The notes below the pieces were generated by a model that had not been told where the DNA came from, did not search any database, and was given only the letters and a program-made list of their open reading frames with translations. The translations under genes were made by a program, and so were the position numbers. A DNA stretch of 64,000 nucleotides from Peronospora farinosa (lineage: Eukaryota > Oomycota > Peronosporomycetes > Peronosporales > Peronosporaceae), in contig CANTFK010000705.1 in assembly GCA_947646735.1 (NCBI GenBank), forward strand, positions 62,001 through 126,000. Reading direction: 5' to 3'. Shown here piece by piece: positions 1 through 9,715 of the stretch (position 1 is its first letter; each line of letters starts with the position of its first letter).

Positions 1-266
1 CATAATATTGATAATGGCCCATGTTGTCTTCTTCAACGAAGACGAAAGGGGGAGGACTTTTTGGCTTTTCTTCATATTCCACCTTGACCTCAATAGCAGA
101 GCTCCTCCCCGGGCTCTGCAGGTCCTCCGATCCTTCTTCCTTCTTGATCACTGGCGATCCGGTTTTCAGTGACTTGGTTGTACCTTGGTCTACCTTGTCC
201 GTTGTCTTATCTTCTTTGTGGGACTCAGGGTGAAATCCCTGGTTCGAATCCGGTCACGCGTACCAT
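1..266 (-). pseudogene. Family B element: gag leader remnant and primer-binding site
   Basis: Read on the minus strand, this is the stretch directly inside the 5' LTR of a family B Gypsy element running left out of the window. It aligns by eye with the leader region of the family A elements (19953-20327 and 33453-33080): shared wording includes the segment after the PBS ending in GGGATTTCACC and the block around CAGTGA. Unlike family A, the leader frame here is closed by early stops, so it is not coding now. The rest of the element lies off the left edge. The separation of this half from the pol half at 2312-6676 is explained by an inversion (see findings). Confidence 0.6.
248..265 (-). other. 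Primer-binding site, family B
   Basis: On the minus strand the LTR ends in CACCACA, followed by one A and then TGGTACGCGTGACCGGAT, the complement of a tRNA 3' end finishing in ACCA. The tRNA-like match continues for about another 10 nt and includes a TTCGAATCC T-arm signature (241-251), longer than the usual 18-nt PBS. The tRNA identity was not determined. Confidence 0.65.
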
Positions 267-1634
267 TGTGGTGGAGTGGATTCTCAAACAACGTAGGAGA
301 ACCACAAACACACACAGCGCCGGACTGCCGACTTACGGAGGGGGTACCCCGGTACCGTGACGTGTTAACCTTGGGTCTCAACTTGTGTACCCGTCGGCTT
401 GGCTGGTCTTGCTCCTCGGTTGACGCGGAAGACTTAAAGACTTGGTCTTTGTATAAGACTTGGACTTGGTGGTCCCCTAGTGGATATGATTCACTCGGGA
501 CCGGGTTTCTTGTGCTCTATCAACTGAGTCGAGAGCAATGCACCTGGTAATATGTACCCCTTTGGTGTCTGACTGTTCTTGGTCCTTGTACCCCTTTGTG
601 TTCTTCCCCGTAGGGAAACCGCTTCCTGTAGCGGGTCGTAGAGTCTTGACACTTACCTGACACCTCAGGCCAACTATCCTGAGGTTCAACTTGCGTAGCT
701 TTAGCCGTCTAGCAACTGCTGACGTCGGGGGGCCAAAGGTTATCCCGCCCGGAATAGGTGAGGTGACGGAGAAGCTTGGAAGGGGCGCTTAAAGCTGCCA
801 CGTGTAATGCAAATTCGAGTGTGTTTATTTATCTTATTCTCTGTATGCTTTTTTTTTTGCCTAAACCTAACACTTTGCGCTAGATGACACCACGTGACAA
901 CTTGTGAAAGAACAACTGGCTCTTTAGGACGAGTGACTTGTACCAGCTCTGCACTTTAGAGACGACTTGTACCTTCAATAACCTGGGGTCCATCAGTCAC
1001 CTGGGGTCCACCTGTCGCCTGGGGTCCACCGGTCACCTGGGTCCACCTGTCGCCTAGGGTCCACCTGTCGCCTGGAATCCACCTGTCGCCTGGGGTCCAC
1101 CTATCGCCTGGGGTCCACCTATCGCCTGGGGTCCATCAGTCACCTGGGTCCACCTGTCGCCTGGGTCCACCGGTAACCTGGGGTCCACCTGTCGCCTAGG
1201 GTCCACCTGTCGCCTGGAATCCACCTGTCGCCTGGGGTCCACCTATCGCTTGGGGTCCACCTATCGCCTGGGGTCCATCAGTCACCTGGGGTCCACCTGT
1301 CGCCTGGGGTCCACCTGTAGCCTGGGGTCCACCTGTCGCCTGGAATCCACCTGTCTCCTGGGGTCCACCTGTCGCCTGGGGTCCACCTGTCGCCTGGGGT
1401 CCACCTTTCGCCTGGGGTCAACCGGTCACCTGGGGTAAAACTAGGCTGCCCTAGCAGCACTGGTTCTTTGGGATGAAGTGTAGAGCAACATGGTACCTTC
1501 ACCGAACTCAGGACATTGGACCAGCTCGAGGCCCTGGTCACTCCCTGTCACTCATTCAAGAGAGTGACCAAGATCTTTCACTCCAGTTATTATAATTTCG
1601 ACGAAGGGCCCCCATTTATCTGGCACTTTCCACA
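267..1634 (-). repeat. LTR of family B (left copy, 5' LTR of a minus-strand half-element)
   Basis: On the minus strand it starts TGTGGAAAGTG and ends CACTCCACCACA, imperfect inverted termini of the TG...CA type. A second copy in the opposite orientation lies at 6677-7928 and shares the ends, the CTTGGACTTGGTGG segment and an internal minisatellite. The right flank is AAAG (CTTT on the minus strand), which matches the CTTT after the other copy. About 1368 bp, longer than the partner because of extra minisatellite units. Confidence 0.85.
985..1437. repeat. Minisatellite inside LTR-B (unit about 18 bp)
   Basis: Roughly 25 tandem copies of a unit close to GGGTCCACCTGTCGCCTG, with variants such as CTATCGCCT and CAGTCACCT. 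The same array in inverse orientation occurs in the other LTR-B copy at about 6875-7212 with fewer units. Open frames across the array are by-products of the 18-bp period, which is a multiple of three. Confidence 0.9.
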
Positions 1635-2316
1635 AAAGGGAAATTCTTCGGCCCCGAAGATACTCTTAGATGCATTAGCATATAGCTTATTAGTGCGCAT
1701 GCACTCGAGCACAGCTCGTAAATGAACAATTTGGTTCTCAGTATCCGACCGCCCATGTTCAGCGGGACTATGGACACATATGTCATCAAAGTACGTCTGT
1801 GCATAATTTCGATGGGGTCGAAACAATTTCGTCAACAAACGGTTAAACGTAGCCGGAGCATTCGATAGCCCCTGGGGCATCACCAACCACTCCCAAAGCA
1901 TACCGCTTGGAGTACTAACAGCAGTAAGCGGAATATCGCTAGCTCGCATAAACAATTGGTAATAACCATCGACTAAGTGGAGCGCACTGTACATGGTACA
2001 TTCGACCGTATTGTTCTGAAGAACATCCTTTCTAGAAATTGGCGTCTGTGCAGGTATAGTGGCTGCATTAGTCTTATTATAAGCATGAACGATACGCCAC
2101 TTACCATTCGGTTTCTTGACACAGAAAGTGGGTGTCGAGTGCGGAGATTTGCTCTCGCGCACCATGCCCGCCGCGTATTTTGCACGAAAGAACTCGTCAA
2201 TGTCGTCACACTGTACTTTGGGTAAAGGCCACTGCCGTGTTACGCAGTATTTAGTTCCAGGAACCAAGTCAATCTCATGACGTACACCTCTATCAGGAGG
2301 TAGGGAAAATTTAATG
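1635..2316 (-). pseudogene. Family C reverse transcriptase, 5' part (interrupted by family B)
   Basis: The minus strand encodes the N-terminal two thirds of a Ty3/Gypsy reverse transcriptase: the [13 protein letters not shown] segment, the KPNGKWRIVHAYN and PISRKDVL blocks, the LVDGYYQL motif, the MPQGLSNAPATF block and the YFDDICVH catalytic box. Reading stops at EEFPF, exactly at the LTR-B edge. The continuation, beginning VGCFIGKRGF, is at 7929 on the + strand. The family is close to element D but distinct. The upstream end joins family B pol sequence at about 2312-2324, an inversion breakpoint. Confidence 0.85.
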
Positions 2317-4238
2317 CAAGGCACCAGGTCTCACGGCACGAAGGTCGAAGGCCCTGGACCGGCTCCTTTCCTGGCCAGCCCATGCGTTTCTACACATGAA
2401 GCGTGAATGGAACCAGAGTGCGGACCGTCGGCCCTGCATCAGCAACAAGGTGTCACTAAGATACCTGGGGAAGAGTGGAAGGACCTCGAAGAGATTAATC
2501 GTCTGCCTGAACTCTTGGTACCCAAGAATCCCAGCTCAGCAATGCGAATTACAGCTGTCACGAGGTCTCGGGTCCGGTCCAGGATGCCGACAGAGGTTGT
2601 GCAAGAAGAGGTGGTGCAACGGATACGGATTGAGCGAATATCGGCTGCCCAAGACGAAGAAATGTGAGTACGCGATTTAAAGATCTACTTACGGGGTGAG
2701 TGGAGCAGTTTGCCCTCAGAAGTGGCGTTGGCGTGTGGCAAGATCGAGATGAATTACGCTCTGGATGATGACGGGCTTCTGTTGTATTTCCCTGGTCAGG
2801 GGACAGCCGACGAGGATCGCGATGGGTGGATTCGGCTAGTGATACCCGAAAGCCTACAACAAGATTTTCTACACCATTATCCCAAGAGTCTAGAGGGGGG
2901 ACACGAGAGAATCGGCCGTACGTACCAGTGAATACGCAAACATTTTCATTGGAGAGGGCTATTTCGAAGCGTACAACGCTTCGTTGGTACTTGTGTCGAC
3001 TGTGAGACCGGAAAAGGTGGACGCACCTTACGAGGGAAGGCCCCAGGAAATATTTAGGCCACCTACCCATTTCAGGTCATCGCGATGGATCATATCCCAT
3101 CGTTGCCCAAGTCATTTAAGGGAAAAACGGAGCTGTTGATATGGGTGGACTTGTTTACTGAGTATGTAATTGCTAAAGCCAGCTCGTCGAGGTCGGTCCA
3201 AACCGTGGCAGAAGAGTACGAAGAATGTGTATTTCGAAGGTTTGGAGCCAGTGAGGCGATCCGACACGACAGAGAACCAAGTTACATGTCAGATTTCTTT
3301 CGCGCTTTCAACCGGATGCTTGGACAAAAGCAGCGGGCCACCATGTCCTACCGGCCGCAGGCCAATGGAACTGCGGAAAGGATGGTACAGACGATCACCC
3401 GATCTATCAAGATGTATGTGTCGGAGGTGGACCAGAAGGATTGGGATGTATATGCGGAACGGCTCACATTTGCGTTGAAAAAGACACAGGACCGGGTTCG
3501 AAAAAAGACTCGGTTCTATCTAGTGCACGGTTGGGACGCACGAAGCACGTTGGAGGCCACTATACCGTTGGGTAGTACCAGAAGGCGATACTGTGACCCC
3601 CGCCGGTGGCGATATAGCGTACAGCAACAGTATCGCCTGGCAAGGGAACAAGTCAACGAATTATTGCGATTAGCAATGCAAAGTCGAACCAAGATCCACG
3701 ATGAAGAGGCGGATAGCAAGATTGAGGCAGAGTCCCAAGTGTGGTTGTACTTAGACCGGGTCAAGGAAGGCTATGTCCAAAAATTGGCGCACGTATGGCA
3801 TGGGCCCTTCAGAGTACGGGAAATGGGGGTGACCATGAAGCTCGCCTGGATATCAGTGGAACAGATTATCGCATATGCCTATTGGTACACCTTTTGAAGT
3901 TGAAACTATTCCGGCAATATCCCGACAGACCGAAAACGGTGCTGGTGGTGGACGAAACGGATCGGGTGGATTTTGACGAAGCCCTGTTACCAGAAGATAG
4001 TTGGGCTGCAGAACTGGAAGACAATGAGTATGAAGTGGAGATAATTCTTGACAAGCGCATGGAAAGTAAAACTCGGTATGGTCGTATTCAATGTGAATAC
4101 CTGGTGCATTGGAATGCATACTCCAATCCGTCGTGGGTAGACGAGGTGGACCTCAATTGCGGTGGACTACTTGAGGACTATGAACGCAAGCAAGTCACTC
4201 GGAATCGCTTTGAGGTGATGCAGAGACATAAAGAGTAG
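2317..4238 (+). pseudogene. Family B pol remnant: archaeal-type RNase H tail, integrase, chromodomain
   Basis: Degenerate + strand pol homologous to family A pol. The order is: RNase H end with the HMKREWNQSAD box; integrase zinc-binding region with HHYPKS...GGH and a CVDC pair; integrase core with WVDLFTEYV, RHDREPSYM and GTAERMVQ supplying the D,D,E residues; an HGPFRV module; and a C-terminal chromodomain (YEVEIILDKR...YLVHWN...SWVDEVDLN). Several stops and frame changes (near 2666, 2931, 3057 and 3895) inactivate it. The longest open part is 3085-3897. The frame closes at 4238, and the antisense ORF region follows. Confidence 0.85.
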
Positions 4239-4479
4239 AGGGGACAGTTCATCTTGGGAAGGCCAAGATGATGCAAGAAGGAGGTGGTATTTCTTGTATG
4301 CACAGAAATTGGTCCAGTTATGTATTCAAGAATTGCAGATGAGAAAAAAGAGAGAAGTATTACTAACCTGTAGAGGACATCAAGGGATCACCTAAGATAT
4401 GGCATCAAGGAGGAAGATCGAGAATGTGCTAGAAATTTTGAGGTGAAATGGCATTATCAGCTAATGATGGATACGCTCA

Positions 4480-6600
4480 AAGCTAGTGATGACCCTCAGT
4501 CGCTGTCGGACGGAGAAAACTTACCATGGAGACGGGAAACCCCAAAGGCGGGATGCTCGTGGATGTTCTTGTGGTAAGAGATGCGCCAAGGTTCGGCATC
4601 ATCCACTACCTTCAACACCTCCAGCAGCTCCGGTTGAGAACTCCCCTGGTTGACACTTGGGTTCCAGAAAGACAGTTGACGTGTGGGGGTTACTGGCTGG
4701 GAGAAGGGGTCCAGCAGGATGTCCAAGTCACAGTGACCTGCTACCATCCCTTGCAGGACCTTCTTCAGCACTCCCATCCAAGCCTGTGTCGCCTAAGCCC
4801 GTCGTTTATTCCTGGCGTTATAAATTCGAGAATTGTACGCACTGCTGGCACGAAGAGCTATGGAAAAAGGAAGACGGTGCCGGTTCTCCCACAGACTCTG
4901 GCACGATGCGTCTACGTAGGCATCGTGGAGCTCCACCAGTCCAACAAATCAGCCATTCACGGCGAATGAGAGAGAATATTCAGACACCGTCAGCTGCTCC
5001 CATGGACGCGATCCATTAACTGCCGGAGCTGAGATTCCGTTAAGAGACCATTAGTCTCACCCAGGCGTACCCTGGATTCTTTGTACGAAGAGGGGACCGG
5101 GACATCCACGAGGCCGGAAGGGCCACGCAGGACCAGAGGTCCTTCACGCTTAATTGCGTAATCGCAAGGGGACCCACCATATAGACGGACCATGGAGCAA
5201 CGTCTTCGGTTTTAAACACAGTTGGCTGTGCGTATCCAGGAATGGATAGGCCCCAGGCGTTGGGACACAGCAAGACCCTTGGACGCTAGCACCTCGTGAT
5301 CATCAGAGCCGATACTTTCGGTATCGGACTCGGAATGACCAAAAAGCTTAATGAACAGGTCGGAATGAAGCGTATGTGTTTTTTTCCGGGTTGGAGGAAG
5401 CAGCAGGTGACGCCTGTACTTTAGAAGAAGGCTTGGACCTTGTTTTCACTGTGGATTGAAAAGAGGCTTGGACGTTGGTTTCCCAGTGGACCTCGCCGGT
5501 TTTGGAAGAGAACTCGGACTTTGGTTTCCCAGTGGGCCCCGCTTGAACTTCGTTGATTTGGGGAGATGAACGGACTTAGGTGGCTCCACGGACGTCGAAG
5601 AAGGGCCGGATGTAGTTTTACGGATAAGTCTACCACCTCTGGAGCGGGTTTCCCCACAGAAGTCACCGGGCTACCACGACGACGAGAGGCACGTGACCGA
5701 GCCATCGCCGCTAGTAGAGACTCATCGCTGCTACTGGACTTGTCTTCAGGGGAACTTGGGGCACGGGTAGTCCGACGCTTCTTCGATGTGGAAGGGGCTG
5801 GAACTTCAGCAGCAGGAGACCGAGACCTTTTAACCTTGAAGGTCCTGGGACCTTAGTCTTAGGGGGGCAGGTCTAGCCGCGGCACTCCGAGCTACGGTCA
5901 GCTGCTTCTGGAGCTGGTCCCGTTGGCAGGCGACTTGCTTCAAGAGAGCTTTATAGCGGGCCAGCTCATCTCGAAGTTGTGACACTTGAGATATTTTGGA
6001 CTGAAGGTCGGCCGTGGTGGTATCTAACTTGGCCTCCAGCTCTTCAATCTGGAATGTGAAGTTTGTCACAGTGGCCTCATACTGGCCCCTCCAGTACCGA
6101 ATCGTGGACCGAGACGCTTCAACCTCAAGGCGATAATCCTTCTGGGTGGAGAGCGCATCTCGGTACTCCGCAATAGATAGATGGTCGGTTTCGTGGTCGC
6201 AGACGAGGTTCCGAATTCAAGCCTCGATCCGGCGAAGATCAACTTGTTTTAATCGAATGACCTCGTCCACGCGGCACTGCAAGTCTTGGGACCGGCGATG
6301 CTCAGCCTGATAGGCCTGCGGGAGGGCTCTATGATTGTCAGCGAGGGTCTCTGTGACTTGGGGCCGTTCCATCGCCAGCTTGATCGCTTCCCACGCCCGG
6401 GTGACACTCTCATAATCGAAACGCTCCCCGACGAGGTCTACAGTCGGAATAACCAAGGCAGGGTCAGGTCCAGGCAGAGGAGGGGCAGACCAAGGCCCGG
6501 TTCTGGGGACTCGCCAGAGAAGGAGTTGGAAGAGGTCACTAGTGGAGAAAGGGTTGGTGAGTTGGTGAATACGGACGACCATCAAGCACATGAAAACCTA
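4480..6600 (-). pseudogene. Family B antisense ORF remnant (coiled-coil protein)
   Basis: Downstream of pol, the minus strand holds broken pieces of a protein homologous to the family A antisense ORF. From its N terminus: coiled-coil segments at 6591-6217 and 6069-5830 (leucine and charged heptads, e.g. QIEELEAKLDTTTADLQSK), a Ser/Pro/Arg-rich part (5705-5421), an IPGYAQPTVFKTEDVAPW segment (near 5255-5195, matching IPGYMQSKTFSAAEVAPW of family A) and a C-terminal GHCDLDILLDPF block (near 4745-4707, matching GHCDLDIFLDPF). Stops and frameshifts separate the pieces, so this copy is dead. No known domain was recognised. Confidence 0.75.
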
Positions 6601-6676
6601 CTTATATGTCGAGGAGACATGACAAGGATGCACGGGTTCTTGCTGCAGTTCGGAAGACCAGCGCGCAGGAGACAGC

Positions 6677-7928
6677 TGTGAAGAAGTGCCAGATAAATGG
6701 AGGCCCTTCGTCGAAATTATAATAACTGGCGTGAAAGATCTTGGCCACTCTCTTGAATGAGTGACAGGGAGTGACCAGGGCCTCGAGCTGGTCCAATGTC
6801 CTGAGTTCGGTAAAGGTACCATGTTGCTCTACACTTCATCCCAAAGAACCAGTGCTGCTAGGGCAGCCTAGGTAGACCCCAGTTGACCGGTTGACCCAAA
6901 GTGACCAGTTGACCCCAGGCGACAGGTGGACCCCAGGCGACAGGTGGACCCAGGTGACAGGTGTACCCCACGCGATAGGCGACAGGTGGACCCCAGGAGA
7001 CCGGTGTAGGTGGACCCCAGGTTACCGGTGGACCCAGGCGACAGGTGGACCCAGGTGACTGATGGACCCCAGGCGATAGGTGGACCCCAGGTGATAGGTG
7101 GACCCCAGGCGACAGGTGGATTCCAGGCGACAGGTGGACCCTAGGCGACAGGTGGACCCAGGTGACCGGTGGACCCCAGGCGACAGGTGGACCCCAGGTG
7201 ACCGGTGGACCCCAGGTCATAGAAGGTACAAGTCGTCTTTAAAGTGCAGAGCTGGTACAAGTCCCTCGTCCTAAAGAGCCAGTTGTTCTTTCACAAGTTG
7301 TCACGTGGTGTCATCTAGCGCAAAGTGTTAGGTTTAGGCAAGAAAAGCATACAGAGAATAAGATAAATAAACACACTCGAATTTGCATTACACGTGGCAG
7401 CTTTAAGCGCCCCTTCCAAGCTTCTCCGTCACCTCACCTATTCCGGGCGGGATAACCTTTGGCCCCCCGACGTCAGCAGTTGCTAGACGGCTAAAGCTAC
7501 GCAAGTTGAACCTCAGGATAGTTGGCCTGAGGTGTCAGGTAAGTGTCAAGACTCTACGACCCGCTACAGGAAGCGGTTTCCCTACAGGGAAGAACACAAA
7601 GGGGTACAAGGACCAAGAACAGTCAACCACCAAAGGGGTACATATTACCAGGTGCATTGCTCTCGACTCAGTTGATAGAGCACAAGAAACCCGGTCCCGA
7701 GTGAATCATATCCACTAGGGGACCACCAAGTCCAAGTCTTATACAAAGACCAAGTCTTTAAGTCTTCCGCGTTAACCGAGGAGCAAGACCAGCCAAGCCG
7801 ACGGGTACACAAGTTGAGACCCAAGGTTAACACGTCACGGTACCGGGGTACCCCCTCCGTAAGTCGGCAGTCCGGCGCTGTGTGTTTTTGTGGTTCTCCT
7901 ACGTTGTTTGAGAATCCACTCCACCACA
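6677..7928 (+). repeat. LTR of family B (right copy, 3' LTR)
   Basis: It starts TGTGAAGAAGTGCCAG after a purine-rich stretch (GCAGGAGACAGC) and ends CACTCCACCACA at 7928. It is followed by CTTT, the target-site repeat whose partner (AAAG on +) is at 1635-1638. Inverted relative to LTR 267-1634. It contains the same minisatellite as that copy, in reverse, at about 6875-7212. Confidence 0.85.
6875..7212. repeat. Minisatellite inside right LTR-B
   Basis: About 18 degenerate copies of an 18-bp unit close to CAGGCGACAGGTGGACCC, the reverse complement of the array at 985-1437. The lower copy number accounts for most of the length difference between the two LTR-B copies. Confidence 0.9.
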
Positions 7929-8374
7929 CTTTTGTAGGGTGCTTCATTGGGAAGCGAGGCTTCAGAGCGGATCCCGCTAAGGTGAAGGCCATAGTAGATT
8001 GGCCCGTTTCACAGTCTCAGGAGGACTTGCGTATATGGCTTGGACTTGCTAATTACTTACTCAAGTACAGCGAGAATTACGCTGATATGGATCGGCCATT
8101 ATCCGATTTCCTAAAAAAGGATGTGGAATGGTGTTGGCATGCCGAACACGAGGACTTTGTTCGAGCAGTGAAGGTCAGCCTTCTTCATGCTTATTTTGGC
8201 TTTGCCAGACCCTGACCGACCATTTAGCGTCGTATGTGACGCGTCGCATTTTGTCATTGGCAGTGCTCTGTTACAAACAGATGATGCAGATCGTGAGCGT
8301 TTGATCGCCTTCACATCTCGCCAGCTGAAAGATGCAGAAAAGAACTATCCTTATCATGACAAATAAATACTTGC
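7929..8374 (+). pseudogene. Family C reverse transcriptase end and RNase H start
   Basis: It continues the RT interrupted at 1635, now on the + strand: GCFIGKRGFRADPAKV, then the connection region (LGLANYLLKYSENYADM) and the RNase H start with a DASHFVIG-like box after a frameshift near 8215. The CTTT at 7929-7932 is the target-site duplicate of family B. The frame reaches YHDK, then a TAA, and is cut at CTTGC by element D. It resumes at 16057 with the LEYAI segment. Confidence 0.8.
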
Positions 8375-8715
8375 TGTAACGGGGTTAGAACGTACCGTCA
8401 CTAGCTTACACGCGCGCTTGAGGAAGACTCAAGCCCAAGTATTAGGTATTAAGTAAATTTAACTCTGATTTTTATTTTGGTTATAATTCGTACTAATTAC
8501 GAAGATTTTAGTCGTAATAAATACGACAGTGTTCCCGCGTTTCGGGAACCACAGAATTTCAGGTTAATAGATCATTGGTCCATATTTGGTACTTTAGGCC
8601 CCAATAATGAACCAGTAATAAATTGTCACGCTGTGCCCGCTATTCGGGCCCAGCACCTGTCTACATATTTATTTGTTTATTTGTGTTAACTATGTGTGTA
8701 ATGTAGCCCATTATA
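8375..8715 (-). repeat. LTR of element D (3' LTR)
   Basis: On + it runs TGTAACGGGG to CCCATTATA; the terminal C of the usual TACA end has changed to T. The partner at 15716-16056 ends CATTACA. It holds five perfect hairpins, each with a 5-nt loop (8416-8434, 8487-8503, 8511-8527, 8531-8549, 8635-8649). Confidence 0.92.
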
Positions 8716-8728
8716 TCACCTCCTTCTC
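8716..8728 (-). other. Polypurine tract, element D
   Basis: On the minus strand the purine-rich GAGAAGGAGGTGA directly precedes the 3' LTR, as expected for the plus-strand primer of an LTR element. The start codon of the antisense ORF (8729, + strand) abuts it. Confidence 0.6.
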
Positions 8729-9715
8729 ATGACAGCACTCACCAACCGTAAGTGCTCAACTGTCGAAAACCCATCGCTCACAAACGAACAAGCAATTTTT
8801 GAAGACCCAACACCCAATCCAGCAGCACTCCCAAGCACCATCAGAGGGAGTGCAACAACCAGCATCATGGCGCGACAACTCATACCTTGGCCCCTGTATG
8901 ACTTGTCCGGAGATCACGCTCCGGACTCACTGGACACGATGCGGGACTACTTCCGCCGATTTCGAAAACTGCGCGGGAAAGGTCTTGATGGAATCGAGCA
9001 TGAAGCTCTACAACGTTCTTGGTGTGCCTTCATCCAACGTTGGAATCGAATTCTCGAGGATGGTAGCAGCTTCCAATTATGGCTAGCCAATCGAGAGGAG
9101 CTTCGCGCCGATCACCTCATCGGCGCGCTACGCGAAAGAGTGTGTGAGGATGCTTGGAATGAGGACCGCCTCTGCTTCGTTCATGTCAATGAAGGATGCC
9201 AGTCTTGTGACTCGACTCCACGCCCAGCTCATGACGAATGGCGACGACACATCGCTGAATGTCCGCTCAGCGATCGCGAACGAGGTTGGATTGCAAAGTA
9301 TGAGCGAAGTCTGAGCGAACGGAGAAGCGCAGTTATTCGTGGTGCGCATCGCTGGCAGCACCACTCGCGACAGCGGAGTCAATCTCCGCGGAATCATCAG
9401 CGCAGGGCATCGACACGTTCGCCTGCCCGTCCTGCTGCGCGATTCTCGCCTCGCAATCGTGATAATATGTATTCACGACGACGTTCTCGTTCACAGCATC
9501 GTTCTCTTTCACGACATCGTTTTCGTTCGCGTCATCGTTCTCGTTCTCGACTTCGTGGATCTCCTTACCGCTTTCGTTTGTCACGAGAGCGTTCGCGTGC
9601 TCGCCCGCATTCGACTAGCCCGACTTCGTGGCTTCATACGACCGAACCACATCTGGAACGTCACGAAGGAGCGAGGAACGTGGATCTTATGTATCCTGCT
9701 CGGGAGGGAATCTAA
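8729..9715 (+). CDS. Element D antisense ORF, part 1: Arg/Ser-repeat protein (328 aa)
   Basis: Open frame on the strand opposite gag-pol, beginning 13 bp inside the 3' LTR and lying almost wholly beyond the pol stop, so it is not a shadow of pol. Residues 1-210 are mixed globular sequence with a WPLYDLSGD segment and a possible metal-binding cluster (CQSC, then HDEWRRHIAEC). Residues about 215-310 are rich in RS/SR dipeptides (RRRSRSQHRSLSRHRFRSRH), as in SR proteins that bind RNA or splicing factors. The same frame resumes at 9779 after stops at 9713-9715 and near 9764. These could be nonsense mutations or a small intron. The function is unknown; the SR comparison rests on composition only. 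Confidence 0.6.
   Translation: MTALTNRKCSTVENPSLTNEQAIFEDPTPNPAALPSTIRGSATTSIMARQLIPWPLYDLSGDHAPDSLDTMRDYFRRFRKLRGKGLDGIEHEALQRSWCAFIQRWNRILEDGSSFQLWLANREELRADHLIGALRERVCEDAWNEDRLCFVHVNEGCQSCDSTPRPAHDEWRRHIAECPLSDRERGWIAKYERSLSERRSAVIRGAHRWQHHSRQRSQSPRNHQRRASTRSPARPAARFSPRNRDNMYSRRRSRSQHRSLSRHRFRSRHRSRSRLRGSPYRFRLSRERSRARPHSTSPTSWLHTTEPHLERHEGARNVDLMYPAREGI

Noticed and set aside
241..265. A tRNA gene at the left edge
   Set aside because: Only a T-arm and acceptor-like end are present, exactly at the PBS; no D-arm, anticodon arm or internal A box was found.
985..1437. CRISPR-like array
   Set aside because: Units are contiguous without spacers and sit inside an LTR of a eukaryotic retroelement.
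1054..1541. Open frames on both strands with repeated DPRRQV / GSTCRL units
   Set aside because: They are produced by the 18-bp LTR minisatellite, whose period is divisible by three; no protein feature supports them.
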